Shown one piece after another: positions 1-8,213 of a stretch of DNA of 16,784 nt. How positions within the stretch are numbered: the first letter of the stretch is position 1; every line of letters begins with the position of its first letter. The notes beneath the pieces are model-generated. The model was given only the letters and a program-made list of their open reading frames with translations, had not been told where the DNA came from and ran no database searches. The position numbers were made by a program, and so were the translations under genes. Source of the DNA: Larix sibirica (lineage: Eukaryota > Streptophyta > Pinopsida > Pinales > Pinaceae); NCBI GenBank assembly GCA_004151065.3, contig NWUY0300027958.1, forward strand, positions 1 through 16,784. Reading direction: 5' to 3'.

Positions 1-1534
1 CTCATCTAATCTAATTTTTTAGTTTTGTATATTTATAATTATTATCTTAAATTAGTTTTTTTTATGTTTTATATTAGTTTTTTAATGCATTTTTGTAAAA
101 TTCTAATTTATTTCTAATCCCTAAACTCTGATTTTTATGAGTCTAAACCCTAACTGCAGACTTAGGACAGCCCTACGACCTACTCCCTAGCTCTCTTCTA
201 CCCTCGCCCTAGTTCCCACCTTGCTCGGCCCTCTCCTTCTTCCTTTCTCAGACCCTCGACCTTCCCTTTATCCTCTTTCGATGCCCTAGACCGCCATCCT
301 TCTCTTCTTTTCGGCCTGCCCTAATTCACGACCTTCCCCCCTTATATTTCCTTCTTCCAGAACTTCGACCTCTCTCTCCTTCACCTCGGATCTGCTCCCA
401 CAGTCTATAACCTCTCTCATCTTTCCACCTTCACTGCCCTATACTCCTCACGACTATTTATTCTCCATTGAACCTTCCTCCTTTTTCTCTTAGCCCTTTC
501 CTTCCCTTTGTTGCCCATCCGAGCCCTCATTCGAGGTGTACACAGCTTTGCAATTAAAAATTGTAGACCTTGTGCATCTCCCTTTCCCTCGTCTGTAGTA
601 AACATCAAGCAGAAACAAGTTTAACATTTTGAATTTAATTATTGTTGGTTAGTTTTAGTTTTGTCTTACTTCTGAGCATTTTAATACTATAATATGAGGA
701 TTGATTTATTGTGGATACTCTCTGCTGCTCTATACTTTTACACAGAGATTTGAAACTTACATTCTTGTTATTAACTTTGAATCACATTTTGATCTCATGG
801 TTTTCTTAGTTCATGGTCTTTAGGTCCTTATTTGTTAGTTTGGTAAGTGGACTGGAGTTGTTGTGGAGGACTGAGTTTGAGTTTGCATTCTATTTAGTTT
901 TTCACATTATTTGTCATATATTGAATGACATTTGAACCTAGTTATTGAAAGCATGCTTACAAGATTCTGATGTTAGTTCATTTCGATCTTTAGTGGTTGA
1001 TCTTTATCGCTTGATATTTGACACTACATTTTGTTGACACTTATTTGTATTAAATTTATTTACAACTAGTTTACAATACATCTTGCATTCGTTGATGATA
1101 CATGTTGATGAATGATATTTGCTCACATGCCCTTTATCTTTTAGATGGTATTATCATTGATCAATGTGTTACATGTTTGCAATCGTAGCTTGTCTACTTG
1201 ATATATCTAATTGGTGGATGTAATTGAATTGACCTTACATTGAATGATTTGGTATAATTCGTGATCATATGCTTTGCCTAACTTACACTTATTGNTTATT
1301 GGCGTTGGTTGACAAGTTTGTTAGCTTATCTTCATATTGACTCCATTTAGGCACTGGTCTAACTATTGACTGCATAGAGAATATAGTTTTTGGTTGCATC
1401 AGTGACTTACAGGTTATCAAAAGGTACTTCGCCTTGGAGGTTTTTGGCTTTCGAAGAAGTTAGGATCGTGATCGGGGTGACATTAGATCACTTTCCTTAT
1501 TTTTGCTTATCGGGAACTAGCCCTGCTAGTTTGC
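1..1534. other. Noncoding, possibly LTR-derived sequence beside the gag remnant
   Basis: I see no convincing coding region here. The first 150 bases are AT-rich. Positions 155-600 are pyrimidine-rich, and 650-1380 are T/G-leaning AT-rich sequence. Around 1420-1520 lies a short GC-richer patch that ends in a cgggaact motif, loosely like the leader just after an LTR in plant Ty3/gypsy elements in plus orientation. That reading is a guess. Position 1295 is an undetermined base (n). The minus-strand gag homology ends near 1535, and no protease or reverse transcriptase follows it here. This stretch is therefore either a different sequence joined to the gag or a non-coding retroelement part. Confidence 0.4.
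155..600 (+). other. Pyrimidine-rich strand-asymmetric tract
   Basis: The plus strand is dominated by C and T in runs such as ctctcttctaccctcgccct, with few G or A until about position 600. Just before it (145-155) is a single aaaccctaa telo-box-like motif. Such tracts occur in plant 5' leaders and in LTR or untranslated parts of retroelements. No open frame on either strand looks like a protein. The 63-codon minus-strand frame at 608-417 is a low-complexity Arg/Lys-rich by-product of the composition. Confidence 0.5.
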
Positions 1535-3264
1535 CCGGTAACAACTTGTTCTTCCGTTTTCACTCCAGAGAGGGCCACATCGTTTGTAATGAACGATTGA
1601 AATGACTTGATGAACCAGTCCATTAAGAACTCATCAATAATTTGCACTTTATTAAGCTTCGTCTCCTCCTCCATTCCTGAATGTGATCGGAGATGTGCAT
1701 GGACTTATCCTTACTGAATGAAGTTAGGAGATTTTTGCTAGTCTCATATTGCATTGGTAACTGGAAACGGTTTAAAAATATCATGGTGATCACATTAAAA
1801 TTATGAAAGGAAGCTCGTGGTAATACAATGTACCACTTCACTGCTACCCCTGTTAAGGTCCTTAGGAAGATACACAACCTAATGCAATCAACAATGAATG
1901 AGTTCGAAGAACACCAAAGATGGAATGTCATCACATGGTTAGCGAGATATTCTTTAAGCTTCCCTTCAAACTTAGGGATGTGTAAAACAAGTTTGGTAGG
2001 GATAAGAGGCCAACTAGGATCGTGTAAGATCAAGTCATTGGTTAAATTTTTTAGATCTTGCAAATTCAAAGTAGCCAAGAATGGTAACTTTGTTTTAGCC
2101 ATTGAATTTCACGTCCCAAGAACATTAGTTTCCCATTGGTTTTTATTGGCAAAAGATTGGCTTGGTATATAAGAATTTTCAGGAATTGTGAAAGGTTGAT
2201 TATTATGTCCAAAATTTTGATTCTGACGAAACTGAGTTTGTATGAATGACAGAATATTGCCTCCAAGTATGCCCCTCGTTCCAATGAATTGTTGTTTGCC
2301 TTGCGAGGTTTAAAATTTGAAGGATTGACCATGTTCATCTCTCTTCCGCTAGATGAAGGAATGTTTCCTTGGTGCATATTATGGCCCCAGGGAAAACCGA
2401 CATTAGCTCCCCCTATTCTTGGATTAATCATATTGATTTGTGGCAAATTTAGTCCTACAGGTATAGCGATGTTCATACCTCCCATTCCTTAGAAAGGCAT
2501 GTTAATCTAAGGCTAGCTAGAGCTTGGAATGACTCCAGTCACAACGTTAAGGGTAGGCATGGATGTATGTCTGCCATAGGGTGGGAAAGCATGGGATGGA
2601 ACCAATGGACCAATGCCAGGGGTAGTGGTATTTGTTGAGATGGGACGAGTGTTAGCATTCATAGGTAGGAAACATATATTATGAACCCAAAGGAGAAGGG
2701 GTTACTAGCCTTGAGGCATGATTGCAATCCCACTTAAAGGAGAGCCATTCGATGGAATAACCCCTCCAGTAAAAATCAACGAGGATGGTGGGAACCATCT
2801 AGATGCTACTGTGGATGAAATACTAGGATTTACTTCTCTTGTCGGATTGGAACTAACTAGAGGAGGAGAGCCCCCAATGACAAGTACCTCTCTTGAGTTG
2901 TCCATAACAACCTACTCAAATAGTGGATTATTAACTCTAGGGATACGTAACTCGGACTCTCGGTTATGGATAAACTTAGGACTCTTTGGTGGATTTAACA
3001 ACCCTTTGGGATCTAAGAGATCCTCAATAGCAATAGGACCTAAGTTTTCCTCGGGTTGAGGAGATGTGGCTCTGTGGGTGTTATTCAACTACCCCTTGGT
3101 GTCACTAAGGTGTTCTTTGGAAAACCGCTCAGACTCACTAGAACTTTGAATGGTTTTCTTCTTCTTCATGTTTTATTTTTTGTTCTTGGTTCTCTTCCTT
3201 TGTCCCTTGTGGGGGTAAATCGTTGTAATCGACTCTTCTCCTTGGTGTAGGTAACTCTCTCCAT
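1535..3264 (-). pseudogene. Ty3/gypsy-type retrotransposon gag, decayed pseudogene
   Basis: The gag polyprotein of an LTR retrotransposon forms the capsid. Reading down the minus strand, a plausible start ATG is at 3264-3262 (peptide begins MERVTYTKEKSRLQRF). A frame change follows near 3170. One frame then runs to about 2290 with in-frame stops at 3091-3089, 2914-2912, 2707-2702 (TAG TAA), 2515-2513, 2509-2507 and 2491-2489. It encodes a Pro/Asn/Gly-rich linker. After another frame change and a TGA at 2111-2109, the capsid-like core appears at 2102-1660, with LPFLATLNL, TFHLWCSSNS, LTGVAVKWY and HISDHIQEWRRRR, characteristic of plant Retrotrans_gag. A last frame change near 1660 leads to DWFIKSF and VALSGVKTEEQ, ending near 1535. 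No zinc knuckle, protease or polymerase is found. It is clearly inactive. The plus-strand ORFs over this region are shadows. Confidence 0.82.
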
Positions 3265-4303
3265 TCAAGAGAAAGTTATTGAACCCTTTTGGACTTACAC
3301 AAAGGTTGATTGGACACGGTGGACTACTAAAGACACAAAGGAAGAAGCTTAAAAACTGAGAAATAAAACAATCAATAGACTTTAAAAAGATTCCTGAAAA
3401 TATTTAAACCAACAGAAAACTCAAACAATCCAAGACAATCCAAACAATCCAGGACTTTTAGGAAAAACAAAGTAGAACTAAGAAAAATTTCCAAAGTTCA
3501 ACCAATTCACACATGTTCAAAAGGAAAGGTGGGAGCATCCGCGCCTACCACAACTACAGGGTGCGAATGACCCTTACCATTCGCTCCAGTCACCACTACA
3601 GGGTGCGAATGGCCCTCACCATTCGCTCCAGTCACCACCATAGGGTGCGAATGGCTCTTGTTATGGACTAAAAAAGAAAAAAAATCAAGAAACTTTCAAA
3701 ATTTTGGGAATTTCAAGATATTTGGGATATGGGTAAGTCTATTAGAGATTGACACACCCAAAAGCAAACTGGAAAATCAATCAACAAGGCTCTACAGAGG
3801 TTGGTTTATTCCAAGTGGAGTCGTTAGTTTTGTTGTTTGGAATTAAATCCTCTGACTAGGGAAAGATCACCAACATACTGATTAGGATGAGACTGACCTA
3901 AATGACTCTCTTTACAGGCAAATTAGACTCTTATACACGCATAAGACTACGGATTTCAATAAGCAAATCTAAGCTAGAGAAGAGAGGTATATACATTTTT
4001 CAAAGGTTGTCCTAGCTGCTAAGAGAGGTATAATTAATATTTAGGGTTATACTAATAAGATACAATTACCAATATTTGGTTATTTGGACTCTGTTTACAG
4101 TTTATATTGGAATTAATTTGCATTTGCAATGAAATTATTTATGCTTGGACTTTTTTTATATTGTAATGAATTTGCATTTTCAAAGAAATTATTTGCACAC
4201 TTAAAAATCTATTAAGTTATTAATTCCACATTTAAAGTTAATGGTTTATATAATTAAAAAAATTAAAGAAAAAGAATTAAGCATTCACTTAAATAAACTA
4301 TAG
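3265..4303 (-). other. Probable 5' leader or LTR-side remnant of the gypsy element
   Basis: This lies upstream of the gag start in its reading direction, where the untranslated leader and 5' LTR would be expected. I found no clear primer-binding site, no TG...CA termini and no second LTR copy in the window, so the boundary is not defined. It contains the 42-bp hairpin repeat described separately, T-rich sequence in gag orientation, and AT-rich DNA from about 4010. The short plus-strand frame at 3658-3846 is low complexity and not credible as a gene. Assignment rests mainly on position and orientation. Confidence 0.35.
3559..3663. repeat. 42-bp tandem repeat, about 2.5 copies, each hairpin-forming
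   Basis: Units begin gggtgcgaatg at 3559, 3601 and 3643, exactly 42 bases apart. The third is cut off after about 20 bases. In the second unit gcgaatgg is followed by a 6-base loop and then ccattcgc, a perfect 8-bp stem. The first unit has the same arm with one mismatch (7-bp stem). The repeat is much more GC-rich than its surroundings and lies in the presumed leader or LTR side of the minus-strand gypsy remnant. Confidence 0.85.
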
Positions 4304-4407
4304 CTTAATAATAAGATTATATACATAAATATGGATATAGTGTAATAATAAGATTATATTATACATAAATATGAATATAGTTTAATAATAAGATTATATT
4401 ATACATA
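4304..4407. repeat. AT-rich 40-bp minisatellite, left part
   Basis: A 37-bp variant (4304-4340) and a 40-bp copy (4341-4380, starting tgtaataataagattatatt) are followed by a third copy interrupted after 27 bases by the LINE at 4408. The array resumes right of the LINE at 6178-6247, showing the element landed inside a pre-existing array. Confidence 0.85.
4397..4407. repeat. Left target-site duplication of the LINE
   Basis: tattatacata directly abuts the 5' end of the LINE and recurs exactly at 6178-6188 after the poly-A. The match is 12 bases if the last tail A is counted as target. The site is within a tandem repeat, so a chance match is possible in principle. However, deleting the element plus one copy restores an uninterrupted array. 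Confidence 0.8.
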
Positions 4408-4816
4408 CCCTGGGTTGGCAGGTGCGGGAGGAGTCATTTATGACTCCAAGGGGAACAAGCAGAATGAGTACGCCTGAGGAATTGGAAGAAAAACAAACAA
4501 TGGTGCATAATGGTTAGCCTTAATTTAGGGGCTGGAACTAGCTAGGATCATGGGTATTGAAGAGCTGGTGGTCGTTGGAGACTCGCTTTTGGTCGCTAGA
4601 GAAGCAAGAAATCTAATGAGGAAACGAAAGAATCCTTCTAATAAGATGCATTACCTTCTAAATTGCATTGTCAAAGAGTTCAAAGCTATAAAGTTCTTAC
4701 ATGTGTTGAGAGCTCTCAATCAGTAGGCTGACAATTTGGCCAACAAAGGAGCTAGCCTTAATTGCGGCACCTTGGAGTGTGATCGTAAGGTTTATGATAG
4801 AGTTTGGATCCCCTAG
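4408..4816 (+). pseudogene. LINE RNase H domain, truncated and with four premature stops
   Basis: RNase H would degrade the RNA strand of the RNA/DNA hybrid during retrotransposition. The frame from 4409 reads PGLAGAGGVIYDSKG at the first beta hairpin, then WLALI and GLELARIMG in the first helix region, GDSLLV with a catalytic Asp (4580-4582), and ADNLANKGASL with the last Asp. The first catalytic Asp is lost to 5' truncation. The catalytic Glu, expected in the A-E-W/F-x-A-L motif, is a stop (4508-4510). Other stops are TGA 4475-4477, TAG 4526-4528 and TAG 4724-4726. TAG 4814-4816 is probably the natural end. There are no frameshifts over 136 codons. Domain identity is confident. The clade is inferred from the tail and from the downstream order. 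Confidence 0.85.
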
Positions 4817-5831
4817 CTTAGAGTCCATGGCAATTAATTCTTTTGGTTATAAAGTTCAATGGAGTAAAAAGATTGCCTTCATCTTATCCAGAGCTCACAT
4901 TAACACGAACCTGGCTGCATTAATGGGCCGTGATCATGCCAGATTTATACTTAGGATCCACACCTCTGTTTCATTAAATGTTTTGGGGAATGTCTCTAGG
5001 CAGAGACAGATGGTTCGCATGCGTAAAGAACAGGTGTTTCACATATTTCAGGATGGCTTTAAAGAGGCAGAGAGGCGTCTCTGTTGTCATTATGTTGCAC
5101 ATCGTTTAAAGAAAGAGCTGTCGGAAATAATTCTCTGCGAAATGGGTGAACACAGAGCTCAAGGTCTGCATGTGGCTCGTAGTTCGGCTGCTCCTCTGCC
5201 ACAGTGTCTGCGATGTAGAAAAACCATCTGGAAGCATGAGAGCTTCACAAATCAGGACTTCAGAAAAGTCTTCTCGTTGCAAGAGGAAAGCCAGGGGACT
5301 CCAGACCTCCCAGTAAGCCCGTCTGGTCATGTTTATTGCAATTTCGATTTTCTTGGGATAGAAGAGAAATGGCTTTCTCCCTCGGTTCAGAAAGACTTCA
5401 GCACTCTCGGTCCACCCATGGGGTTGGACAGAAGCACCAACATGGTTGAGGTTATGAATACTCTCAAGGAACTGGAGGACTAGATTAGAATTATTCACTC
5501 TGAGAACTTAGAGATGAAGAGGGCCATCACTAGACTTTTCTCTCTCGCTCAAGCCATGCATTCGGAGGTAAAAACCTGCAGCAAACATGGACATGAAAGG
5601 GATTCCATTCCGGGTGAAAAAGTGGATAATGTTTCTGTTATCAAAATGGATATTAACTTCGACATCGTTATCAGTAGCATCAAAGTTGTAGAAAAGAAAG
5701 TGGATCTTCTGAGGGAGGACGTTGGGCATTTCTCTACGGTGAAAGCTGGAGGTGGCTTGGTGAAAGGAAACTCTGAGGAACCTGTGGTCTGCAACCTCCC
5801 TAGGCAGTCGGAGGCTCAGTACCAGGCTTAA
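4794..5831 (+). pseudogene. Unrecognised second LINE ORF, 345 codons with one TAG
   Basis: The first ATG is at 4794, 23 bases before the end of the RNase H frame and in the +1 frame relative to it. That arrangement would suit reinitiation or frameshifting. The frame is open for 229 codons to a TAG at 5481-5483, then for another 115 codons to TAA at 5829-5831. The N-terminal half is basic and includes LCCHYVAHRLKKELSEIILC. A Cys pair appears in LPQCLRCRKTIW. Residues around and after the stop (VEVMNTLKELED, SENLEMKRAITRLFSLA) have heptad-like leucine spacing and suggest a coiled coil. Another amphipathic helix (IKVVEKKVDLLREDV) follows. I do not recognise the family. It could be a LINE-encoded accessory protein or a captured host sequence. 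Opposite-strand ORFs here are shadows. Confidence 0.6.
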
Positions 5832-6163
5832 TTCTCGAAGTCTTTGCTCTTGTTTGGTTTTTGCAGCGGCTATCATCACAGAAGTTCTCATCCAGTTATG
5901 GTATATGTCAGGTTACGTCTTCTATAGTTTTCCCTTTGTAGGGATTTTTTTGAAAAGAAGTAATTGTATTTCAAAAGTTCTCTCGGAAGGAAAAGTTTCT
6001 TATTCTCATCATCAATGTTCTGCTTCTGTTTTTTACTACTTGGGTAGTTTGTAAGGTTTTACAGTTTACATAGACTAGGGAAGTTCCATATACTTACCTT
6101 CTCCCTCCTTTTTGTAAACTCTACATCTTTTTTATAATCAAAAGCTATTTACTCGTTTCTCTC

Positions 6164-6177
6164 AAAAAAAAAAAAAA
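6164..6177 (+). other. Poly-A tail of the LINE
   Basis: Fourteen consecutive A follow ctcgtttctctc and directly precede the right target-site duplication. Upstream is a T-rich 3' end with ataatcaaaagct, resembling plant LINE 3' ends. Confidence 0.85.
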
Positions 6178-6188
6178 TATTATACATA
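6178..6188. repeat. Right target-site duplication of the LINE
   Basis: tattatacata is identical to 4397-4407 and immediately follows the poly-A. Confidence 0.8.
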
Positions 6189-6405
6189 AATATAAATATG
6201 AATATAGTTTAATAATAAGAGTATATTATACATAAATATGAATATGTATAACATAATAATATAATTATTTGATACATAAATATGAATATAAAACATAACT
6301 ACAAAAATTATACATTAATAATAATATATAGCATGATAATATGATTATTTGATACATGAATATGAATATAAAACATATTTACAAAAATTATACATTAATA
6401 TAATT
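6189..6405. repeat. AT-rich minisatellite, right part, grading into an 80-bp repeat
   Basis: The 40-bp array seen left of the LINE continues with a copy at 6208-6247. It is followed by two copies of a related 80-bp unit (6251-6330 and 6331-6405) sharing gattatttgatacat-like and acaaaaattatacattaata segments. Both unit types contain ataaatatgaatat, so the longer unit probably grew from the shorter one. There is no coding potential. Confidence 0.75.
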
Positions 6406-6719
6406 AAAAATCCCGTGGAAGAGTTTCAACCTACAACGATCCACAGATCGGAGTCGTCTCCATCTATCTATCTTAACCTTGTATATATTGATGCACTATA
6501 GAAGATTTTGACACGGATTTATCTTTATAAAAAATCTTCATCTCCATCTATCTATCTTAACCAAAAATCCCGTGGAAGAGTTTCAACCTACAATGATCCA
6601 CATATCGGAGTCGTCTCCATCTATCTATCTTAACCTTGTATATATTGATGCACTATAGAAGATTTTGACACGGATTTATCTTTATAAAAAATCTTCATCT
6701 CCATCTATCTATCTTAACC
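6406..6719. repeat. 157-bp tandem duplication, two copies differing at two bases
   Basis: Copies 6406-6562 and 6563-6719 begin aaaaatcccgtggaagag. The only differences I find are C 6437 versus T 6594 and G 6446 versus T 6603. Each copy holds two further copies of tctccatctatctatcttaa, 84 bases apart, giving a nested structure. The high identity suggests a recent duplication. No open frame is apparent. Confidence 0.92.
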
Positions 6720-6720
6720 T

Positions 6721-6754
6721 TTGCAAGTATCCATTTGTTGCAAGTATCCATTTG
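6721..6754. repeat. 17-bp perfect tandem duplication
   Basis: ttgcaagtatccatttg occurs twice head to tail (6721-6737 and 6738-6754), 27 bases before the ATG of the proline-dehydrogenase-like fragment. Confidence 0.9.
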
Positions 6755-6780
6755 TAACTATTAAAGATTTTTTAGTTTTC

Positions 6781-7137
6781 ATGGCCATCCTAGCTGCTCT
6801 TCTTTTCGATACAAAGCAACGGTAGAGTTCCAATAAAAAGTGCCTTCGATTCTTTCACACCACTTCCCATAAGCTAAATTCATCTTTGAAACCCCTGCGC
6901 TATGTTTCTGTCTCTGCATCGATGGCTCCTGAAATTCTTTTGGGTGAATACATTAACAACACAAATAATGCCTCTGTCACTCCCAAATTCAAAGATGCGA
7001 AGGGATTGTACTCGGGGTTAACCATAAAGGAGCTAATTGCTTCACTGTTGAATCTCGTTTCCTGCGAACCAATCACGAATCTGGGCATGAAGGCACTAAG
7101 ATTGTGTTTAATGGAATATGCATCTTTCAGAGTGTAA
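6781..7137 (+). pseudogene. Proline-dehydrogenase-like N-terminal fragment, probable pseudogene
   Basis: Plant proline dehydrogenase oxidises proline to pyrroline-5-carboxylate in mitochondria. One frame runs from ATG 6781 to TAA 7135-7137 (118 codons) and is broken only by a TAG at codon 15 (6823-6825). Residues 16-48 are rich in Ser, Arg and Lys and include KKCLRFFHTTSHK, like a mitochondrial targeting peptide. Then SASMAPEIL resembles the xVPEIL segment of plant ProDH. LYSGLTIKELIAS, followed by EPITNLG and LCLME, aligns with the LFSSxxTxxLLRS...xPMVDLG...KLMx region, needing a gap of about two residues. The FAD-binding barrel is absent. A strong donor-like gtaagt lies at 7191 in a different frame. 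The match was made by eye against remembered family features, so it is a moderate claim. The fragment could instead be a diverged first exon or an unrelated short protein. Confidence 0.5.
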
Positions 7138-7770
7138 CTTCTCTAGGCCGTCTCATTTCTAAACAATTGCTGAGTGCAAAGCATCTCACTGTAAGTTCGT
7201 TCTCGGTACTTAATCATGTAATAAGGGTTTGATTTTTTATTTATTGATTTGATTTGATTAGCAGATGTTTCAATGTAGTAAAAATCATATATTTTCTGAC
7301 AAAATTTGTGATGTTTCTTTAATATGAATGTGAACAATTTAGTCTCCATTTTCATCATAATCATTATTGTTTAAGTAGATGTCCATGGTCTCCGGAAATT
7401 TCATTGTTGGTTGTTTTATTATATTTTAAAACTAAAACTATGCTTAAATGGCTTTTAAGTTGTTGTTTGTTAGATTTAAAAGGCAATAAACGATAGGGAT
7501 AATGAATTTATTTACTATTTATGGTGGAGCTATTATATTTTAGGCCAAAAGATTTGTGAAATATTTGCTCATTTTGATAAGCCATTTACATAATGAAATT
7601 CGTTTATGTTTTCCGAAAACTTTGTGACTTGGTGGTGCTACATCAGACAGGTATGTGAAGATAAAGATTTGATCCAAATCATTATACATCATATTTGGTG
7701 GAGAAAACATCAATATTGTGGAAGTAGAATCCATTATATACAACGACCCTTCCAATTCATTATATATAAC
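7138..7770. other. AT-rich stretch without a supported gene
   Basis: Apart from the gtaagt at 7191 there is little here. Small frames on both strands (7143-7364, 7540-7863 minus and 7606-7788 plus) have low-complexity AT-driven composition and no recognisable motif. I looked for further proline dehydrogenase exons and found none. Confidence 0.6.
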
Positions 7771-7886
7771 CACCCTCTCATTGCTTAGGTCATTTTGGAA
7801 GCCATGCCCCATCCTTACTGAGAAGAAACACCCTCTCAATCCCCAGGTCATTTTGGAAGCCATGTCCCATCCCTATTGAAAAGAAA
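7771..7886. repeat. 58-bp tandem duplication
   Basis: Units at 7771-7828 and 7829-7886 both start caccctctca and share ggtcattttggaagccatg, with about nine differences. A plus-strand frame without a start stays open across both units and beyond (7770-8024); see findings. Confidence 0.85.
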
Positions 7887-8075
7887 CATCGTGAGCCTTT
7901 TATCAAGACTGTGAACACTTTGTTGTACTGCAGGGAGAAGCGCCACTGTTACATGGTTCCCAAAGTTATTGTTTTTATGACAAAGCTTCCAAAAATCTCC
8001 ACATGTAAATACAAAAGAATCTAATGGTAGATAACACCAAAACCTCTTCTCAATATTGACAAAGGCACTACCTAC

Positions 8076-8213
8076 TTAGACTCTCTCAAATGAGTCTATA
8101 TCTTTGACACATTGTGTCAACCATACAACAAACTTGCAACAATGTTAGACTCTCTCAAATGAGTCCATATCATTAACACATTGTGTCAACCATACAACAA
8201 ACTTGCAACAATG
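8076..8213. repeat. 69-bp tandem duplication
   Basis: Units at 8076-8144 and 8145-8213 begin ttagactctctcaaatgag and share ccatacaacaaacttgcaac, with only a few differences. Each contains the inverted motif gacacattgtgtc or its variant aacacattgtgtc. Confidence 0.9.

Larger units (their letters stand above)
4408..6177 (+). mobile_element. 5'-truncated plant LINE (non-LTR retrotransposon), dead
   Basis: The 1770-bp insertion begins inside the RNase H domain, at the last base of the Asn codon of the usual NPG start. Reverse transcriptase, endonuclease and ORF1 are missing, as is typical of incomplete target-primed reverse transcription. In order it holds a broken RNase H frame (to 4816), an overlapping second frame (4794-5831, one internal stop), a 332-bp untranslated 3' region (5832-6163) and 14 A (6164-6177). 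It is flanked by an 11-12 bp direct repeat. RNase H after reverse transcriptase is known from plant L1-clade LINEs. A further long ORF after RNase H is not something I recognise. The premature stops show it cannot act on its own. Confidence 0.85.

Noticed and set aside
1828-2172. Plus-strand 114-codon frame over the gag region.
   Set aside because: The minus strand carries clear gag motifs at the same place, so this is an antisense shadow.
3264-4300. A matching LTR pair around the gag remnant.
   Set aside because: The GC-rich hairpin repeat and other distinctive segments at 3300-4000 do not recur at 1-1500, so no LTR pair can be claimed.
5106-5891. Minus-strand frames of 130, 127 and 81 codons inside the LINE.
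   Set aside because: They lie opposite the plus-strand second ORF, which is consistent with the LINE orientation, tail and target duplication; they are shadows.
7900-7960. Possible downstream proline dehydrogenase exon (cactttg...gcagggagaag resembling the HFCAGE region).
   Set aside because: The match needs an insertion and the wrong frame, and no neighbouring ProDH residues are present.
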